NCBI GenBank assembly: GCA_002256385.1
Contig: NKJD01000037.1
Span: 1-35,578, forward strand
Origin: Flavobacterium sp. BFFFF2
GTDB lineage: Bacteria; Bacteroidota; Bacteroidia; Flavobacteriales; Flavobacteriaceae
Direction: 5' to 3'
DNA: 35,578 nucleotides
The notes under the pieces were generated by a model, which was not told the DNA's origin, did no database searches, and was given only the letters and a program-made list of their open reading frames with translations. Position numbers and translations under genes: made by a program. This document shows, in pieces, positions 23,162 through 33,238 of this stretch (within the stretch, counting starts at the first letter, position 1; every line of letters begins with the position of its first letter).

Positions 23162-24112
23162 ATGCAAAAAATTCCAAGTGTGGACTTGCGTGATTTCCTA
23201 TCGGGCGACCCGGTACGCAAACAAAAATTTGTCAATGAAATCGGAAATGCTTACGAAGAAATTGGTTTCGTAGCGCTCAAAGGTCATTTTCTGGACGACC
23301 AATTAGTAGATGAATTGTATGCGCAAGTACGTGCGTTTTTTGAACTTCCATTGGAAGTAAAATCATCGTATGAAATTCCAGGGATTGGCGGACAGCGTGG
23401 CTATGTGTCATTTGGCAAAGAACACGCCAAAGGCCGTTCAACGGGTGACTTAAAAGAATTTTGGCATTTTGGGCAATACGTTAATGATGATTCCAAATAC
23501 AAAGGCGAATATCCAGACAATGTAACAGTTACTGAATTACCACGTTTTAATGTGGTTGGTAAAGAAGCCTACCAAATGCTGGAAAAAACAGGCCAATATG
23601 TGCTCCGCGCCTTGGCTTTGTTTATTGGTTTAGAAGAAACCTATTTTGACAATTATATTTTGCAAGGGAACAGCATTTTGCGTCCCATCCATTACCCACC
23701 TATCCTTGAAGAACCTAAAGACGCCATCAGAGCGGCTGCTCATGGTGACATCAACTTGATTACGCTGTTAATGGGCGCTCAAGGAAAAGGATTGCAAGTT
23801 CAGAACCATGAAGGCACTTGGATTGATGCCATTGCGCAACCCGACGAATTGATGATTAATGTGGGAGATATGTTGTCGAGACATACCAACAACAAATTAA
23901 AATCAACCATTCACCAAGTGGTGAACCCACCCCGTGAATTGTGGGGCACTTCACGCTATTCCATCCCATTTTTCATGCACCCAGTGAGCGACATGCCACT
24001 CAATTGCCTCGAAAAATGCATTGATGCCGATCACCCAAAAATGCATGACGACATCACTGCAGGTGACTTTTTGAATGAACGATTGGTCGAATTGGGATTG
24101 ATTAAAAAATAA
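23162..24112 (+). CDS. 2-oxoglutarate/Fe(II)-dependent oxygenase, isopenicillin N synthase family
   Basis: A 316-residue non-heme iron oxygenase. The N-terminal DIOX_N-type part begins PSVDLRDFLSGD and has EIGFVALKGH. The core has the iron ligands His and Asp in AAHGDINLITLL (about residues 194 and 196) and the distal His in KSTIHQVV (about 251). The 2-oxoglutarate-binding Arg-x-Ser is visible as RYSIPFF (about 265). Length fits the plant/bacterial IPNS-like family. The substrate cannot be inferred; penicillin synthesis is not implied, because this branch is widespread in Bacteroidota. It is a single gene with its own promoter and a terminator shared with the converging gene. Confidence 0.88.
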   Translation: MQKIPSVDLRDFLSGDPVRKQKFVNEIGNAYEEIGFVALKGHFLDDQLVDELYAQVRAFFELPLEVKSSYEIPGIGGQRGYVSFGKEHAKGRSTGDLKEFWHFGQYVNDDSKYKGEYPDNVTVTELPRFNVVGKEAYQMLEKTGQYVLRALALFIGLEETYFDNYILQGNSILRPIHYPPILEEPKDAIRAAAHGDINLITLLMGAQGKGLQVQNHEGTWIDAIAQPDELMINVGDMLSRHTNNKLKSTIHQVVNPPRELWGTSRYSIPFFMHPVSDMPLNCLEKCIDADHPKMHDDITAGDFLNERLVELGLIKK

Positions 24113-24131
24113 TTGAATCAATTTTATACAT

Positions 24132-24167
24132 AAAAAGCAGACGCACCTACTTGCGCCTGCTTTTTTT
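24132..24167. terminator. Bidirectional terminator between converging genes
   Basis: Stem AAAAAGCAGACGCA (24132-24145) / TGCGCCTGCTTTTT (24152-24165), one mismatch, with T-runs on both strands. It serves the plus-strand oxygenase and the minus-strand membrane protein, whose stop codon lies inside it. Confidence 0.8.
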
Positions 24168-24536
24168 ATTTTTCAACCGGTGCTTCACATACAATCCGAC
24201 TCCTAATAAAAAAGGAAAGGTGGACACCAATACCCTCATGTTTAAAGACATGAATCCAATAAATGACATAAATCCGAGCAATAAAAAGAGTGATGCAATG
24301 GCAACATACTGCAACGGATAATGCGATTTTCTTTGAAACAAAGCCCAAAATAATAGGAGTTGTCCAACCAAAGGAATGATCGTAAATGGATGGAGCGCCG
24401 AAATTGGGTCATCCCATGCCTTGGTTAATACCTCCCATTCCATTTCAGCCAAAAATTGGTGTTGATCGCCCCATTCTAAGTAACCCAAACAAGACGAGAT
24501 CAATAGGAATGCCAATAATTTTTTTTCGGTTTTCAA
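24147..24536 (-). CDS. Small hypothetical membrane protein
   Basis: A 129-residue protein with about four hydrophobic segments: residues 6-20, ~48-66 (TIIPLVGQLLLFWALF), ~75-95 and ~101-116, ending in a basic tail (KHRLKNKKSRRK) that should stay in the cytoplasm. I do not recognise a named family. It lies downstream of gap on the same strand, separated by a gap terminator, and converges with the oxygenase gene. No clear promoter was seen; read-through from gap is possible. It is probably a real gene, because it fills the gap exactly and shares a terminator. Confidence 0.6.
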   Translation of the reverse strand: MKTEKKLLAFLLISSCLGYLEWGDQHQFLAEMEWEVLTKAWDDPISALHPFTIIPLVGQLLLFWALFQRKSHYPLQYVAIASLFLLLGFMSFIGFMSLNMRVLVSTFPFLLGVGLYVKHRLKNKKSRRK

Positions 24537-24552
24537 TACGAAAGGAATTGAA

Positions 24553-24578
24553 AAACCACCTGTTTGACGAGGTGGTTG
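24553..24578 (-). terminator. Terminator of the gap gene
   Basis: On the minus strand, AACCACCT / AGGTGGTT (plus-strand positions 24554-24561 and 24570-24577) is followed by TTTTC. It lies 25 bases past the gap stop codon. Confidence 0.75.
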
Positions 24579-24602
24579 TTATTATTTGAAACTGATAATC
24601 TG

Positions 24603-26054
24603 CTAGTAATAAGTATAGCGGCGCACTTTTGATACATATTTTGCCAAGCGGATTACTTGGTGGCTATAGCCGTATTCATTGTCATACCATACATATAAAA
24701 CAATGTTTTTGCCATCTGGAGCCACCAAAGTAGCATGGCTGTCATAAATGGAAGGGGCCGAAGTACCGACGATATCCGACGAAACCAACTCATTATTGAT
24801 CGAGTATTTGATTTGCTCCACCAGCTCGCCTTCGAGGGCGTACTTTTTCATGATATCGTTGAGCTGTTCTTTGCTTGTTTTCTTTTTGACTTCTAAATTA
24901 AGCACCACCAATGAACCATTTGGCACGGGAACGCGTATGGCGTTAGACGTTAATTTACCAGCCAAGGCAGGTAAGGCTTTGGCCACCGCACTACCAGCGC
25001 CCGTTTCGGTAATCACCATGTTTAAGGCTGCTGCCCGACCACGGCGGTACTTTTTATGCATATTATCGACCAAGTTTTGGTCATTGGTGTAGGCATGAAT
25101 GGTTTCTAAATGTCCACGAACCACGCCCAATGTATCTTCAATTACCTTTAAAATGGGCGTAATGGCGTTGGTGGTGCAAGAAGCTGCCGAATAAATAGGC
25201 ACCTCGTCGGGGTTGTATTCTTTGTGATTGACCCCGTACACTATATTTGGAATGCCTTTTCCTGGTGCAGTCAATAATACTTTTTCAACTCCTTTTGATT
25301 TTAAATGCCTTGATAAAGCTTCTTCGGTGGTAAAAACGCCCGTATTGTCAATCAATAAGGCATCTTCAATGCCGTATTGGGTGTAATCAATTTCTTCAGG
25401 GCTATTGGCCGAAATCAAGTGAACCGTAGTACCATTTATAGTTAATGCGTTATTTTCCACATCGGCCTGAACGGAGCCTTCAAAATCGCCATGTACGGAA
25501 TCGTAACGCAACAAGGACGCTCTTTTTTCAATCAAAACTGCATCGTTTTTGTCGCGGGTCACAATGGCGCGCAAACGCAATTGTTGCCCCTTCCCTATTT
25601 TACTCATCATTTCACGGGCCAACAAACGACCAATTCGGCCAAAGCCAAACAAGACGACATCTTTGGGCACCACTTCCTGATAATCTTTGGCGTCTTTTAA
25701 AGTCGCCATAATAAAGGAGCGGGTATCGTGGTTGTGGTTGTTTTCGAGGTGAAATTCGTAGGTTAATTTACCAATATCCAATCGAGAGGGTGGCAAGTCC
25801 ATTTCTAAGATGGCTTTGGCAATGTCAACGGTATCAAACACGTTAATCGGTTTGCCCACAAACTCCCCAGCATATTCATGTAAGTTGATCAAATCACTTA
25901 CACTTCTATTAATCAGTTGATTGCGGAATAAAATCAATTCGATTGATTTATCGTACCACAAATCGCTGATGATTTTGATGAGTTCGACACAAGCCCGTCG
26001 GCGATCGGCCTGAAATGCCAATTCTTTTTCATACTGTTTGTTCATTGAAGCCAT
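24603..26054 (-). CDS. gap: Glyceraldehyde-3-phosphate dehydrogenase with N-terminal extension
   Basis: A protein of about 483 residues that oxidises glyceraldehyde-3-phosphate with NAD(P) in glycolysis or gluconeogenesis. The Rossmann motif FGFGRIGR begins near residue 135 and the catalytic Cys lies in SAASCTTNAITP (about 293). The ~130 residues in front are an extension beginning NKQYEKELAFQADRRRACVE and containing LHEYAGEFVGKPINVFD, absent from classical ~335-residue GAPDH but typical of a Bacteroidota long form. The frame continues upstream to 26102, but a TAAATTTG promoter at 26092-26085 means translation starts at 26054, or at the next ATG, 26045. Confidence 0.92.
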   Translation of the reverse strand: MASMNKQYEKELAFQADRRRACVELIKIISDLWYDKSIELILFRNQLINRSVSDLINLHEYAGEFVGKPINVFDTVDIAKAILEMDLPPSRLDIGKLTYEFHLENNHNHDTRSFIMATLKDAKDYQEVVPKDVVLFGFGRIGRLLAREMMSKIGKGQQLRLRAIVTRDKNDAVLIEKRASLLRYDSVHGDFEGSVQADVENNALTINGTTVHLISANSPEEIDYTQYGIEDALLIDNTGVFTTEEALSRHLKSKGVEKVLLTAPGKGIPNIVYGVNHKEYNPDEVPIYSAASCTTNAITPILKVIEDTLGVVRGHLETIHAYTNDQNLVDNMHKKYRRGRAAALNMVITETGAGSAVAKALPALAGKLTSNAIRVPVPNGSLVVLNLEVKKKTSKEQLNDIMKKYALEGELVEQIKYSINNELVSSDIVGTSAPSIYDSHATLVAPDGKNIVLYVWYDNEYGYSHQVIRLAKYVSKVRRYTYY

Positions 26055-26084
26055 ACAATATTGTTTAGTAGTTAAAAAGTGCTG

Positions 26085-26092
26085 CAAATTTA
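26085..26092 (-). promoter_or_regulatory. -7 promoter element of gap
   Basis: On the minus strand TAAATTTG fits TAnnTTTG. It rules out the upstream ATG at 26102. Confidence 0.6.
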
Positions 26093-26293
26093 CTGTTTTC
26101 ATTGAATAGCGAAAACGATTTCGTGATTATTTTAACATGAATGATAAATTTCACAAAGCATTATTATTCAAATACTTAAAACAATAATCATATTCAATCA
26201 ACCATTTATCCCCCATTTTTAGTAATTCTAAAAACAGTTAAAAGAAATGTTAGTAATTCTTCAACAAAAATGCCATTAGAGCATATAAAAATG

Positions 26294-26301
26294 TAGTTTT
26301 G
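26294..26301 (+). promoter_or_regulatory. -7 promoter element of the sugar transporter
   Basis: TAGTTTTG fits TAnnTTTG and gives a leader of about 12 bases before the ATG-ATG at 26319. Confidence 0.55.
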
Positions 26302-26318
26302 TCGTAAAACCAATCACA

Positions 26319-28163
26319 ATGATGTCAAACACAACCAGCACAAAGACCAATTATGGCGCATTATATACTTTAATTACTGTTTTCTTTTTTTGGGGATTTA
26401 TTGCCGCAGGAAACAGCATTTTTATTCCGTTTTGTAAAAGTTATTTTTCACTCGATCAGTTTCAATCGCAATTGGTCGATTTTGCTTTTTATACCGCTTA
26501 TTATGTGGGGGCTTTGTTATTATTTGCCTTTGGCAATTACAGCGGACAAGACATTGTTGGAAAATGGGGGTATAAAAAAAGTATTGTTTACGGCTTGCTG
26601 TTTTCGGCACTTGGCGCCGGTGCGATGATCGTTGCCGTTGAAGCCAATTTGTATGCGGGCATGCTCGTTGGATTGTTCATAATGGCACTTGGTTTTTCGT
26701 TGCAACAGACGGCAGCCAATCCGTTTGCTATTTTATTGGGCGACCCAAAAACAGGTACCAGCCGCGTGAATCTGGGTGGTGGCATCAATTCATTCGGAAC
26801 AACGATTGGGCCTATTGTTGTGGCATTGGCGTTATTTGGCACTGCAAAATCAGTGTCTGAAGATCAAATCAAACACTTAGAATTGAGTAAAGTGGTGCTG
26901 TTATATATTGGCGTTGGCTTGCTTTTTATTGCATCGGCCGCCTTATTTTATTTTTCCAAAAAAGTACCTAGCGGCGTGGCCAATGAACCTATTGAAAAAG
27001 CCAATAAAGCGCTGCGGTCCTTACTGATTATGACGGGATTATTAGTCATCACGTTCAGCCCTGTTTTTTCCAGTTATAATTCGACTGAGGCCAAAAAAAT
27101 GGTGGCCATTGAAAAAAGCATTGAACCCATCACCAAAATGATTGCTTCTCATAATGAAGAAATTGTAAAAATCAAACACGATGAAAAAACAAAGGCAGAT
27201 CAAAAACAGGCAATGATCGCACTTATTGAAAAAGACATTGCCGCTGCGCAATCTAGCATCAAACCGCAAACAAATGAAATTGATACGATAAAAAAACCTT
27301 TGGAAAAGTACAGAATGGGTTGGTTAGCAGCTGCATTATTGGTGGTCATTGGTGGTTTATTATTCTCTTATTCATCGGCGCAGAAAAAACCAGAAGGCTG
27401 GGGTGCCATGCAGTATCCGCAGTTGGTTTTGGGCATGTTGGCCATTTTTACCTACGTGGGCGTCGAAGTGGCCATCGGAAGTAACTTGGGTAGTTTATTG
27501 AATTTAAAGGAATTCGGAAGCCTGCAATCATCTGAAATTGCCCCTTATATTTCCATGTATTGGGGCGGATTAATGATCGGTCGTTGGGCAGGAGCCATCA
27601 GTGTTTTTAATTTGAAAGGCATGCAAAAAACAATGGCACTCATCATTATTCCTTTAATTGCTTTCGGCATAATTTTAGGCGTAAATATCCTATCAGGCAA
27701 AGACATGAAACCGCTGTATTATTACGTGTTTTGCGTATTGATTCAAATTGGCGCTTTCTTTTTGAGTAAAGACAAACCAGCGAGAACCTTACTAATTTTC
27801 GGTTCGTTTGGCATCATTGCCATGGTGGTCGGATTGTGTTCGAGTGGCATGGTGGCGATTTATGCCTTTTTAGCGGGCGGCTTAGCTTGCAGCATCATGT
27901 GGCCAGCCATTTTTAGCTTGTCCATTATTGGTTTGGGGAAATATACCTCGCAAGGAGCTGCTTTTTTAGTGATGATGATTCTTGGTGGCGGTATTATTCC
28001 CCCATTGCAAGGTAAATTATCTGACATTATTGGGATCCATCAATCATATATTGTTGCTGTTGTTTGTTTTGGCTATTTAACGTTGTTTGCGGTTTTAGTG
28101 AAAGGCATTTTGAAAAAACAACAGATCGACGTAGATGCCATTGACACAGCGGCAGGCCATTAA
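26319..28163 (+). CDS. Sugar MFS transporter, FucP/GluP-like, with extra helical hairpin
   Basis: A 614-residue inner-membrane proton symporter, probably for glucose, galactose or fucose. The N-terminal half has [19 protein letters not shown], the FucP-family signature, and [16 protein letters not shown]. The C-terminal half has [17 protein letters not shown], which corresponds to the second repeat. Ordinary members are about 400-440 residues. Here about 170 extra residues (~225-395) lie between the halves: one hydrophobic segment ([16 protein letters not shown]), a ~75-residue Lys/Glu/Ile-rich helical stretch, and another hydrophobic segment ([17 protein letters not shown]), so the helical part should face the periplasm. 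The reading frame is intact. Confidence 0.85.
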   Translation: MMSNTTSTKTNYGALYTLITVFFFWGFIAAGNSIFIPFCKSYFSLDQFQSQLVDFAFYTAYYVGALLLFAFGNYSGQDIVGKWGYKKSIVYGLLFSALGAGAMIVAVEANLYAGMLVGLFIMALGFSLQQTAANPFAILLGDPKTGTSRVNLGGGINSFGTTIGPIVVALALFGTAKSVSEDQIKHLELSKVVLLYIGVGLLFIASAALFYFSKKVPSGVANEPIEKANKALRSLLIMTGLLVITFSPVFSSYNSTEAKKMVAIEKSIEPITKMIASHNEEIVKIKHDEKTKADQKQAMIALIEKDIAAAQSSIKPQTNEIDTIKKPLEKYRMGWLAAALLVVIGGLLFSYSSAQKKPEGWGAMQYPQLVLGMLAIFTYVGVEVAIGSNLGSLLNLKEFGSLQSSEIAPYISMYWGGLMIGRWAGAISVFNLKGMQKTMALIIIPLIAFGIILGVNILSGKDMKPLYYYVFCVLIQIGAFFLSKDKPARTLLIFGSFGIIAMVVGLCSSGMVAIYAFLAGGLACSIMWPAIFSLSIIGLGKYTSQGAAFLVMMILGGGIIPPLQGKLSDIIGIHQSYIVAVVCFGYLTLFAVLVKGILKKQQIDVDAIDTAAGH

Positions 28164-28192
28164 CCCAACTTATCCTTTTTATTTTTGGGTAC

Positions 28193-29125
28193 ATGCTCAC
28201 CATTGACCAATTACATGCTTTTGAAAAACCAGCAAGGATTCAATATTTTGACACCCCTTACCCCTACAGCTGTGCCTTTTTACGAGAAGACGAAGTGGTA
28301 CCCGCCGTATCAGGAAATAAATGGCGGAAGCTGAAATACAATTTGCTTGAAGCATCAAACTTGGGATTCGACACCTTGCTGACCTATGGCGGTGCCTTTT
28401 CCAATCACATCTTGGCCACCGCTGAAGCGGGTCATTTATTGGGGTTTAAAACGATCGGCGTCATTCGGGGCGATGAGTTGTGGAACCAATGGCAACACAA
28501 TCCCACTTTGCAAAGGGCGCATGATTTGGGCATGCAGTTTGAGTTTGTGACTAGAACCGATTATCGATTCAAAGACGAAGCAGCAGCTATTAAAAAATTG
28601 GAACAAAGGTTCGGCGCCTTTTACCGCATTCCCGAAGGCGGAACCAATGCGCTGGCCGTGCAAGGATGTCAAGAAATTTTGACAGCCCAAACTGACCCAT
28701 TTGATTTTATTCTAACGCCCGTCGGGACGGGAGGTACGATTAGTGGCTTGGCCAAAAGCTTGCCAATGCACCAAGAAATAATTGGCTTTTGTGCGCTCGA
28801 TGGGGCCTATTTAGCCCCAGAGATTCGTACTTTTGTGCCGCACAATCGTTGGTCCTTAAATACCGATTTTACGCTAGGAGGCTATGGTAAAATAAATGCG
28901 GATTATATCCGTTTTTTAAATGCCTTTTACGACCAAACAGGCATCCCTCTTGACCCGGTTTACACGGGTAAAATGACATTTGGCTTGTTCGATTTGATGG
29001 CTAAAAACGCATGGCCCGCAAACAGTCGCCTATTATTAATTCACACGGGTGGGCTGCAAGGTATTCAAGGCATGAACCAACAATTGTTACAAAAAAAGAA
29101 ACCTATTTTGCACTATGAAAAATAA
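28193..29125 (+). CDS. PLP-dependent 1-aminocyclopropane-1-carboxylate deaminase / D-cysteine desulfhydrase family
   Basis: A 310-residue enzyme of fold-type II PLP enzymes. The cofactor Lys is in SGNKWRKLKYN (Lys43), followed by YGGAFSNHI, a phosphate/substrate loop, and VGTGGTISGLA, which binds the PLP phosphate. Family members deaminate ACC or desulfhydrate D-cysteine; most bacterial ones act on D-cysteine, but the choice cannot be made from the sequence. The 3' end overlaps the next gene by 11 bases, and hemL follows three bases after that, so the three form one operon. Confidence 0.87.
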   Translation: MLTIDQLHAFEKPARIQYFDTPYPYSCAFLREDEVVPAVSGNKWRKLKYNLLEASNLGFDTLLTYGGAFSNHILATAEAGHLLGFKTIGVIRGDELWNQWQHNPTLQRAHDLGMQFEFVTRTDYRFKDEAAAIKKLEQRFGAFYRIPEGGTNALAVQGCQEILTAQTDPFDFILTPVGTGGTISGLAKSLPMHQEIIGFCALDGAYLAPEIRTFVPHNRWSLNTDFTLGGYGKINADYIRFLNAFYDQTGIPLDPVYTGKMTFGLFDLMAKNAWPANSRLLLIHTGGLQGIQGMNQQLLQKKKPILHYEK

Positions 29126-30026
29126 ATTGTTTCCAAAAAACAACCAGTTTATGGGCAAAACAAGCCGAAAAGCCCAGTCATTTTGTTGGCTGCTTTTGGG
29201 AGCTGTAGGCTTTTTATTTTCGTGCAAATCAGGACAAAGTGCCTCTTATACCCCGCATCGACCGGTGGTTCGGACCGTGAAACCACCCAAGCAAAAACCC
29301 GCTGATCAGTCAAACAACAATACCCCTTCATCAACCCAAATTTTAGAGGCCACCACGCGGGTCAAAGTAACTACTGAAATGGTACTGGCCTACATTGACC
29401 ATTATAAACCAACCGCCCAAGACCACATGCGCAGTTATGGCGTGCCATGCAGCATTACGTTGGCACAAGGAATTCTAGAATCAGGTGCTGGAACTGGGCC
29501 GCTATGCCTGCAAGCCAACAACCACTTTGGCATAAAATGCCACAGCGACTGGTCGGGACCAAGCATTTACCACGACGATGATACCGCCCAAGAGTGTTTC
29601 AGAAAATACGATGACCCGAATCAGTCCTTTAGAGATCATGCGGAGTTTTTAAAAAACAGAAAAAGATACGCGACCTTGTTTTCATTGGAAATCATGGACT
29701 ACAAGTCATGGGCCTTCGGCCTGAAACAAGCGGGCTATGCCACCGATCCGAAATACCCAGACAAGCTCATCGGGCTCATCGAAAGGTACCAATTGCACGT
29801 GTATGACGCCGAAGTAACCGGCCGAACTTATACGCCTGACCCACCGCAAACTCCCGAAGCAAATACGAATGAAGCGGTTTCTCCAGAGGGCATGCATATG
29901 GTGGTCAAAGGAGATACCTTATATTCCATTTCCAAAAAATACCAAATTTCAGTAAACGATTTGCGTCAAAAAAACAATTTATCAGACAACACCCTTACGA
30001 TAGGACAACAACTCATTATTAAATAA
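29115..30026 (+). CDS. Glucosaminidase (GH73-like) lipoprotein with C-terminal LysM
   Basis: A 303-residue peptidoglycan hydrolase. A lipoprotein signal ends in FLFSC (Cys at about residue 40 from 29115, or 28 if the second ATG at 29151 is used; the shorter form gives a more usual signal). A Pro/Lys/Thr-rich linker (~45-75) follows. The glucosaminidase domain (~85-235) has SYGVPCSITLAQGILESGAGTG, with the catalytic Glu, and NNHFGIKCH. The LysM domain at the C-terminus (VVKGDTLYSISKKYQISVNDL...) binds the glycan strand. It overlaps the preceding gene by 11 bases and ends three bases before hemL. Confidence 0.88.
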   Translation: MKNKLFPKNNQFMGKTSRKAQSFCWLLLGAVGFLFSCKSGQSASYTPHRPVVRTVKPPKQKPADQSNNNTPSSTQILEATTRVKVTTEMVLAYIDHYKPTAQDHMRSYGVPCSITLAQGILESGAGTGPLCLQANNHFGIKCHSDWSGPSIYHDDDTAQECFRKYDDPNQSFRDHAEFLKNRKRYATLFSLEIMDYKSWAFGLKQAGYATDPKYPDKLIGLIERYQLHVYDAEVTGRTYTPDPPQTPEANTNEAVSPEGMHMVVKGDTLYSISKKYQISVNDLRQKNNLSDNTLTIGQQLIIK

Positions 30027-30029
30027 AAT

Positions 30030-31316
30030 ATGCGATATCAACGAAGCAGTCAGCTTTTTCAAGAGGCCACCAAGGTGATTCCAGGTGGCGTCAATTCACC
30101 CGTACGCGCTTTTAAAGGCGTGGGCGGAACCCCTGTTTTTATGGCGCGTGCCAAAGGGGCTTACTTATTTGATGAAGATGGAAACCAATATATTGATTAC
30201 ATCAATTCATGGGGTCCACAATTATTGGGTCATGCTTTTCAACCCGTAGTTACAGCGATTCAAGAACAAGCCGAACGAGGCACTTCTTTTGGCACGCCCA
30301 CTGCCCTAGAAACGGAAATTGCGCAATTGGCCATTTCCATGGTGCCCCATATTGATCAAATTCGTTTCGTGAATTCAGGGACAGAGGCCTGCATGAGCGC
30401 CATTCGTTTGGCTAGAGGTTATACTAAACGCGATAAAATCATCAAGTTTGCGGGTTGTTACCACGGGCATTCCGATTCGTTTCTGATTGCGGCCGGAAGT
30501 GGCTTGAGCACTTTTGGGGTTCCAAACAGCCCGGGTGTAACGCAAGGAACTGCGAAAGACACTTTGCTCGCAGCTTACAACAATTTGGACGAAGTGGCAG
30601 CCATCATGGCTGCAAATGCCAATGAAATTGCAGCCATCATCATTGAACCCGTGGCAGGGAATATGGGCTGTGTGCCCCCGTTACCAGGGTTTTTGGAAGG
30701 CTTGCGCAGCTTGTGCGACCAACATGGCAGTTTGCTCATTTTTGATGAAGTGATGACGGGCTTCCGTTTGGCCAAAGGTGGGGTACAAGAATTGTACGGT
30801 GTACAGGCCGATTTGGTTTGTTTTGGCAAAGTAATTGGAGGCGGCTTGCCTGTTGGCGCATTTGCAGGGCCAACAAACATCATGGAATATCTATCGCCTG
30901 TGGGGCCTGTGTATCAAGCGGGTACCTTGTCTGGCAATCCGATTGCCATGTCGGCTGGTTTGGTCATGCTGCAAAGTATCAATAACGACCAGGAATTGTT
31001 TAGCCGTTTACATGAAAAAACGGCCTATTTGGAAAAAGGCATTTCAACCGTTTTTAAACAAAAAAACATCGCGTTCACTTGCAACCGCGTAGGATCGATG
31101 ATTTCCTTTCATTTTGACGAAAAACCAGTGACCGATTTTCATACAGCCAAAAATGGGGACAATGAACAATTCCGCCAATTTTTTCACGGCATGCTCGACC
31201 ACGGCATTTACATTGCGCCATCGGCCTATGAAACTTGGTTTATCACCGATGCTTTAAGCTACGAAGACTTGGATGCTACCATTGCCGCAGCAGCTCAAGT
31301 GGTTGCATCATGGTAA
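30030..31316 (+). CDS. hemL: Glutamate-1-semialdehyde 2,1-aminomutase
   Basis: A 428-residue PLP enzyme making 5-aminolevulinate from glutamate-1-semialdehyde in the C5 haem pathway. Family marks: [20 protein letters not shown] near the N-terminus, [28 protein letters not shown], the Asp in [12 protein letters not shown], and the cofactor Lys in [15 protein letters not shown] (Lys267). Length is exactly as usual. It is the last gene of an operon with the PLP deaminase and the glucosaminidase; the association is probably one of transcription rather than pathway. Confidence 0.97.
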   Translation: MRYQRSSQLFQEATKVIPGGVNSPVRAFKGVGGTPVFMARAKGAYLFDEDGNQYIDYINSWGPQLLGHAFQPVVTAIQEQAERGTSFGTPTALETEIAQLAISMVPHIDQIRFVNSGTEACMSAIRLARGYTKRDKIIKFAGCYHGHSDSFLIAAGSGLSTFGVPNSPGVTQGTAKDTLLAAYNNLDEVAAIMAANANEIAAIIIEPVAGNMGCVPPLPGFLEGLRSLCDQHGSLLIFDEVMTGFRLAKGGVQELYGVQADLVCFGKVIGGGLPVGAFAGPTNIMEYLSPVGPVYQAGTLSGNPIAMSAGLVMLQSINNDQELFSRLHEKTAYLEKGISTVFKQKNIAFTCNRVGSMISFHFDEKPVTDFHTAKNGDNEQFRQFFHGMLDHGIYIAPSAYETWFITDALSYEDLDATIAAAAQVVASW

Positions 31317-31332
31317 ACCTATCCATTTGACC

Positions 31333-31340
31333 TATCTTTG
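31333..31340 (+). promoter_or_regulatory. -7 promoter element of the PfkB kinase gene
   Basis: TATCTTTG fits TAnnTTTG, 17 bases after the hemL stop codon, with a leader of about 27 bases. Confidence 0.65.
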
Positions 31341-31373
31341 TACACTTTTTTAAAATAATTATAACATTACAGC

Positions 31374-32303
31374 ATGAACAAACTTCTTATTGTTGGAACG
31401 GTTGCATTTGACGCCATTGAAACACCATTTGGAAAAACCGACAAAATACTGGGCGGCGCAGGCACTTTTATTGGCTTGGCAGCCTCTCATTTTAATGTGG
31501 AATCGGCCATCGTATCAGTAGTTGGCAGCGATTTTCCACAAGAATACTTGGATTTATTAACCCAACGACATATTGACATTTCAAAATTGGAAGTGGTTGA
31601 AGGTGGCAAAACATTTTTCTGGAGCGGCCGCTACCACAACGACTTAAATTCGCGTGATACCTTGATTACAGAATTGAATGTATTGGCCGATTTTAGCCCG
31701 GTGGTTCCCGATCATTTCAAGGAAGCCGAAGTGGTATTGTTGGGTAATTTACACCCCGCGATTCAAAATAGTGTGTTGGACCAATTGACACAAAAACCTC
31801 TTTTGGTGATTTTAGACACCATGAACTATTGGATGGATTCGGCACTCGAAGAATTGAAGGAAGTCATTAAACGCGTAGATGTCATTACCATTAATGATGA
31901 AGAGGCGCGCCAACTGTCTGGTGAATATTCGTTGGTGAAGGCTGCCGCTAAAATTCATGCGATGGGACCAAAATATGTGGTAATCAAAAAAGGCGAACAT
32001 GGCGCTTTATTGTTCCAAGGTGAAAACATCTTTTTTGCCCCTGCCCTACCCCTCGAAGAAGTATTTGACCCTACCGGAGCAGGTGACACTTTTGCAGGTG
32101 GCTTAGCCGGTTTTGTAGCCCAAAGCAACGGCGTAGATTTCGAAATTTTGAAAAATGGCATCATTTATGGTTCCAATTTAGCTTCGTTTTGTGTGGAGCG
32201 CTTTGGCACCGAACGCATGCTCACTTTAAAGCCCGAAGAAGTGCGTGAGCGCCTTAAAAGATTTAAAGCGTTGACCCATTTTGAACCTGCTTATCTATCT
32301 TAA
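31374..32303 (+). CDS. PfkB-family sugar or nucleoside kinase
   Basis: A 309-residue ribokinase-like enzyme phosphorylating a sugar or nucleoside with ATP. The N-terminal motif GGAGTFIGLAASHF (about residues 27-40) and the C-terminal signature DPTGAGDTFAGGLAGF, with catalytic Asp238, are clear. The ATP-site segment YVVIKKGEHGALLF precedes it. The N-terminus LIVGTVAFDAIETPFG is typical of a Bacteroidota branch often annotated as sugar kinase. The substrate is not known. It is a single gene with its own promoter and a strong terminator. Confidence 0.9.
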   Translation: MNKLLIVGTVAFDAIETPFGKTDKILGGAGTFIGLAASHFNVESAIVSVVGSDFPQEYLDLLTQRHIDISKLEVVEGGKTFFWSGRYHNDLNSRDTLITELNVLADFSPVVPDHFKEAEVVLLGNLHPAIQNSVLDQLTQKPLLVILDTMNYWMDSALEELKEVIKRVDVITINDEEARQLSGEYSLVKAAAKIHAMGPKYVVIKKGEHGALLFQGENIFFAPALPLEEVFDPTGAGDTFAGGLAGFVAQSNGVDFEILKNGIIYGSNLASFCVERFGTERMLTLKPEEVRERLKRFKALTHFEPAYLS

Positions 32304-32342
32304 AGTAGGATTACAAATTACATACATTAAGTACTCAAAAAA

Positions 32343-32370
32343 GGCCCATTCTTCGGATGGGTCTTTTTTT
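32343..32370 (+). terminator. Terminator of the PfkB kinase gene
   Basis: Stem GGCCCAT (32343-32349) / ATGGGTC (32357-32363), with one G-T pair, followed by seven T residues. Confidence 0.85.
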
Positions 32371-32555
32371 ATTCTTCAACAAGCAATTATAAATGTGCAT
32401 AATTAAAACACTAAATGATTATTAAACACATGTAATTAACATTATAAAAATATTTTATTATAATTTAATGTTAAAAAAATAATTTTATTTAACTTGCGTA
32501 TAATTTTACAATTCACACGAAAAGTCGCCCAATCTACCACTCATTCTTATAAGCC

Positions 32556-33227
32556 ATGAAAACCACTGTTGTAATAGTTGACGATCATGAACTAGTTGCC
32601 GAAGCATTAACTCAGGTTGTAGGCAACTTGCCTCATTTTGAGGTTTTGTACACTTGTCGGCATGGACTAGAATTACAATCGCAATTTGCCCAAAACAATC
32701 CATTACCTGACTTGATTTTGTTAGACATTCAACTGCCCGTGATGGACGGATATGAAACTTGCCTTTGGCTTAAAAACAACCACCCAACCATTAAGATATT
32801 GGTCATTACTTCCTTGGCACAAGAAGAAAGTTTAAAAAAAGTGATGGCTCATGGCGCTTTGGGCTATTTGGTAAAAAGTGCCTCCACGAAAGAATTGGAA
32901 TTTGCCATTCAAAAGGTGGCGTCCAATAATTACTATGTTCCAGACTGGGCTACTAAATTGCAAATCAATCGGATGTTGCTTCCAGAATATACGCCTGAAT
33001 TTATATTTACCAAACGTGAAAAAGAATTCCTAGAATTATGTGTCGGTGAAAAATCATACAAAGAAATAGGGATCATCATGAATATAAACGCCCGAACAGT
33101 GGAATCTATTCGCGACCAGGTTGCCGAAAAAACAATGATTAAAACCCGCGTCGGATTGGCCTTGTTTGCCATTAAAAATGGGTTTGCCCCAGGTTTTACT
33201 TTTAATGGGAATGATCAGTCTGTTTAA
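32556..33227 (+). CDS. LuxR/NarL-type response regulator
   Basis: A 223-residue two-component regulator. The receiver domain (1-120) has acidic residues VDDHE at 9-12, the phosphate-accepting Asp57 in LILLDIQLPVMDGYE, and the conserved Thr/Ser and Lys in VITSLAQ and LVKSAS. The DNA-binding domain (~150-210) reads FTKREKEFLELCVGEKSYKEIG then NINARTVESIRDQV, a LuxR-type helix-turn-helix. No histidine kinase is adjacent, so the partner is encoded elsewhere. The upstream ~180 bases are very AT-rich, with no clear TAnnTTTG element. Targets are unknown. Confidence 0.92.
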   Translation: MKTTVVIVDDHELVAEALTQVVGNLPHFEVLYTCRHGLELQSQFAQNNPLPDLILLDIQLPVMDGYETCLWLKNNHPTIKILVITSLAQEESLKKVMAHGALGYLVKSASTKELEFAIQKVASNNYYVPDWATKLQINRMLLPEYTPEFIFTKREKEFLELCVGEKSYKEIGIIMNINARTVESIRDQVAEKTMIKTRVGLALFAIKNGFAPGFTFNGNDQSV

Positions 33228-33238
33228 ATTGATTGAAA

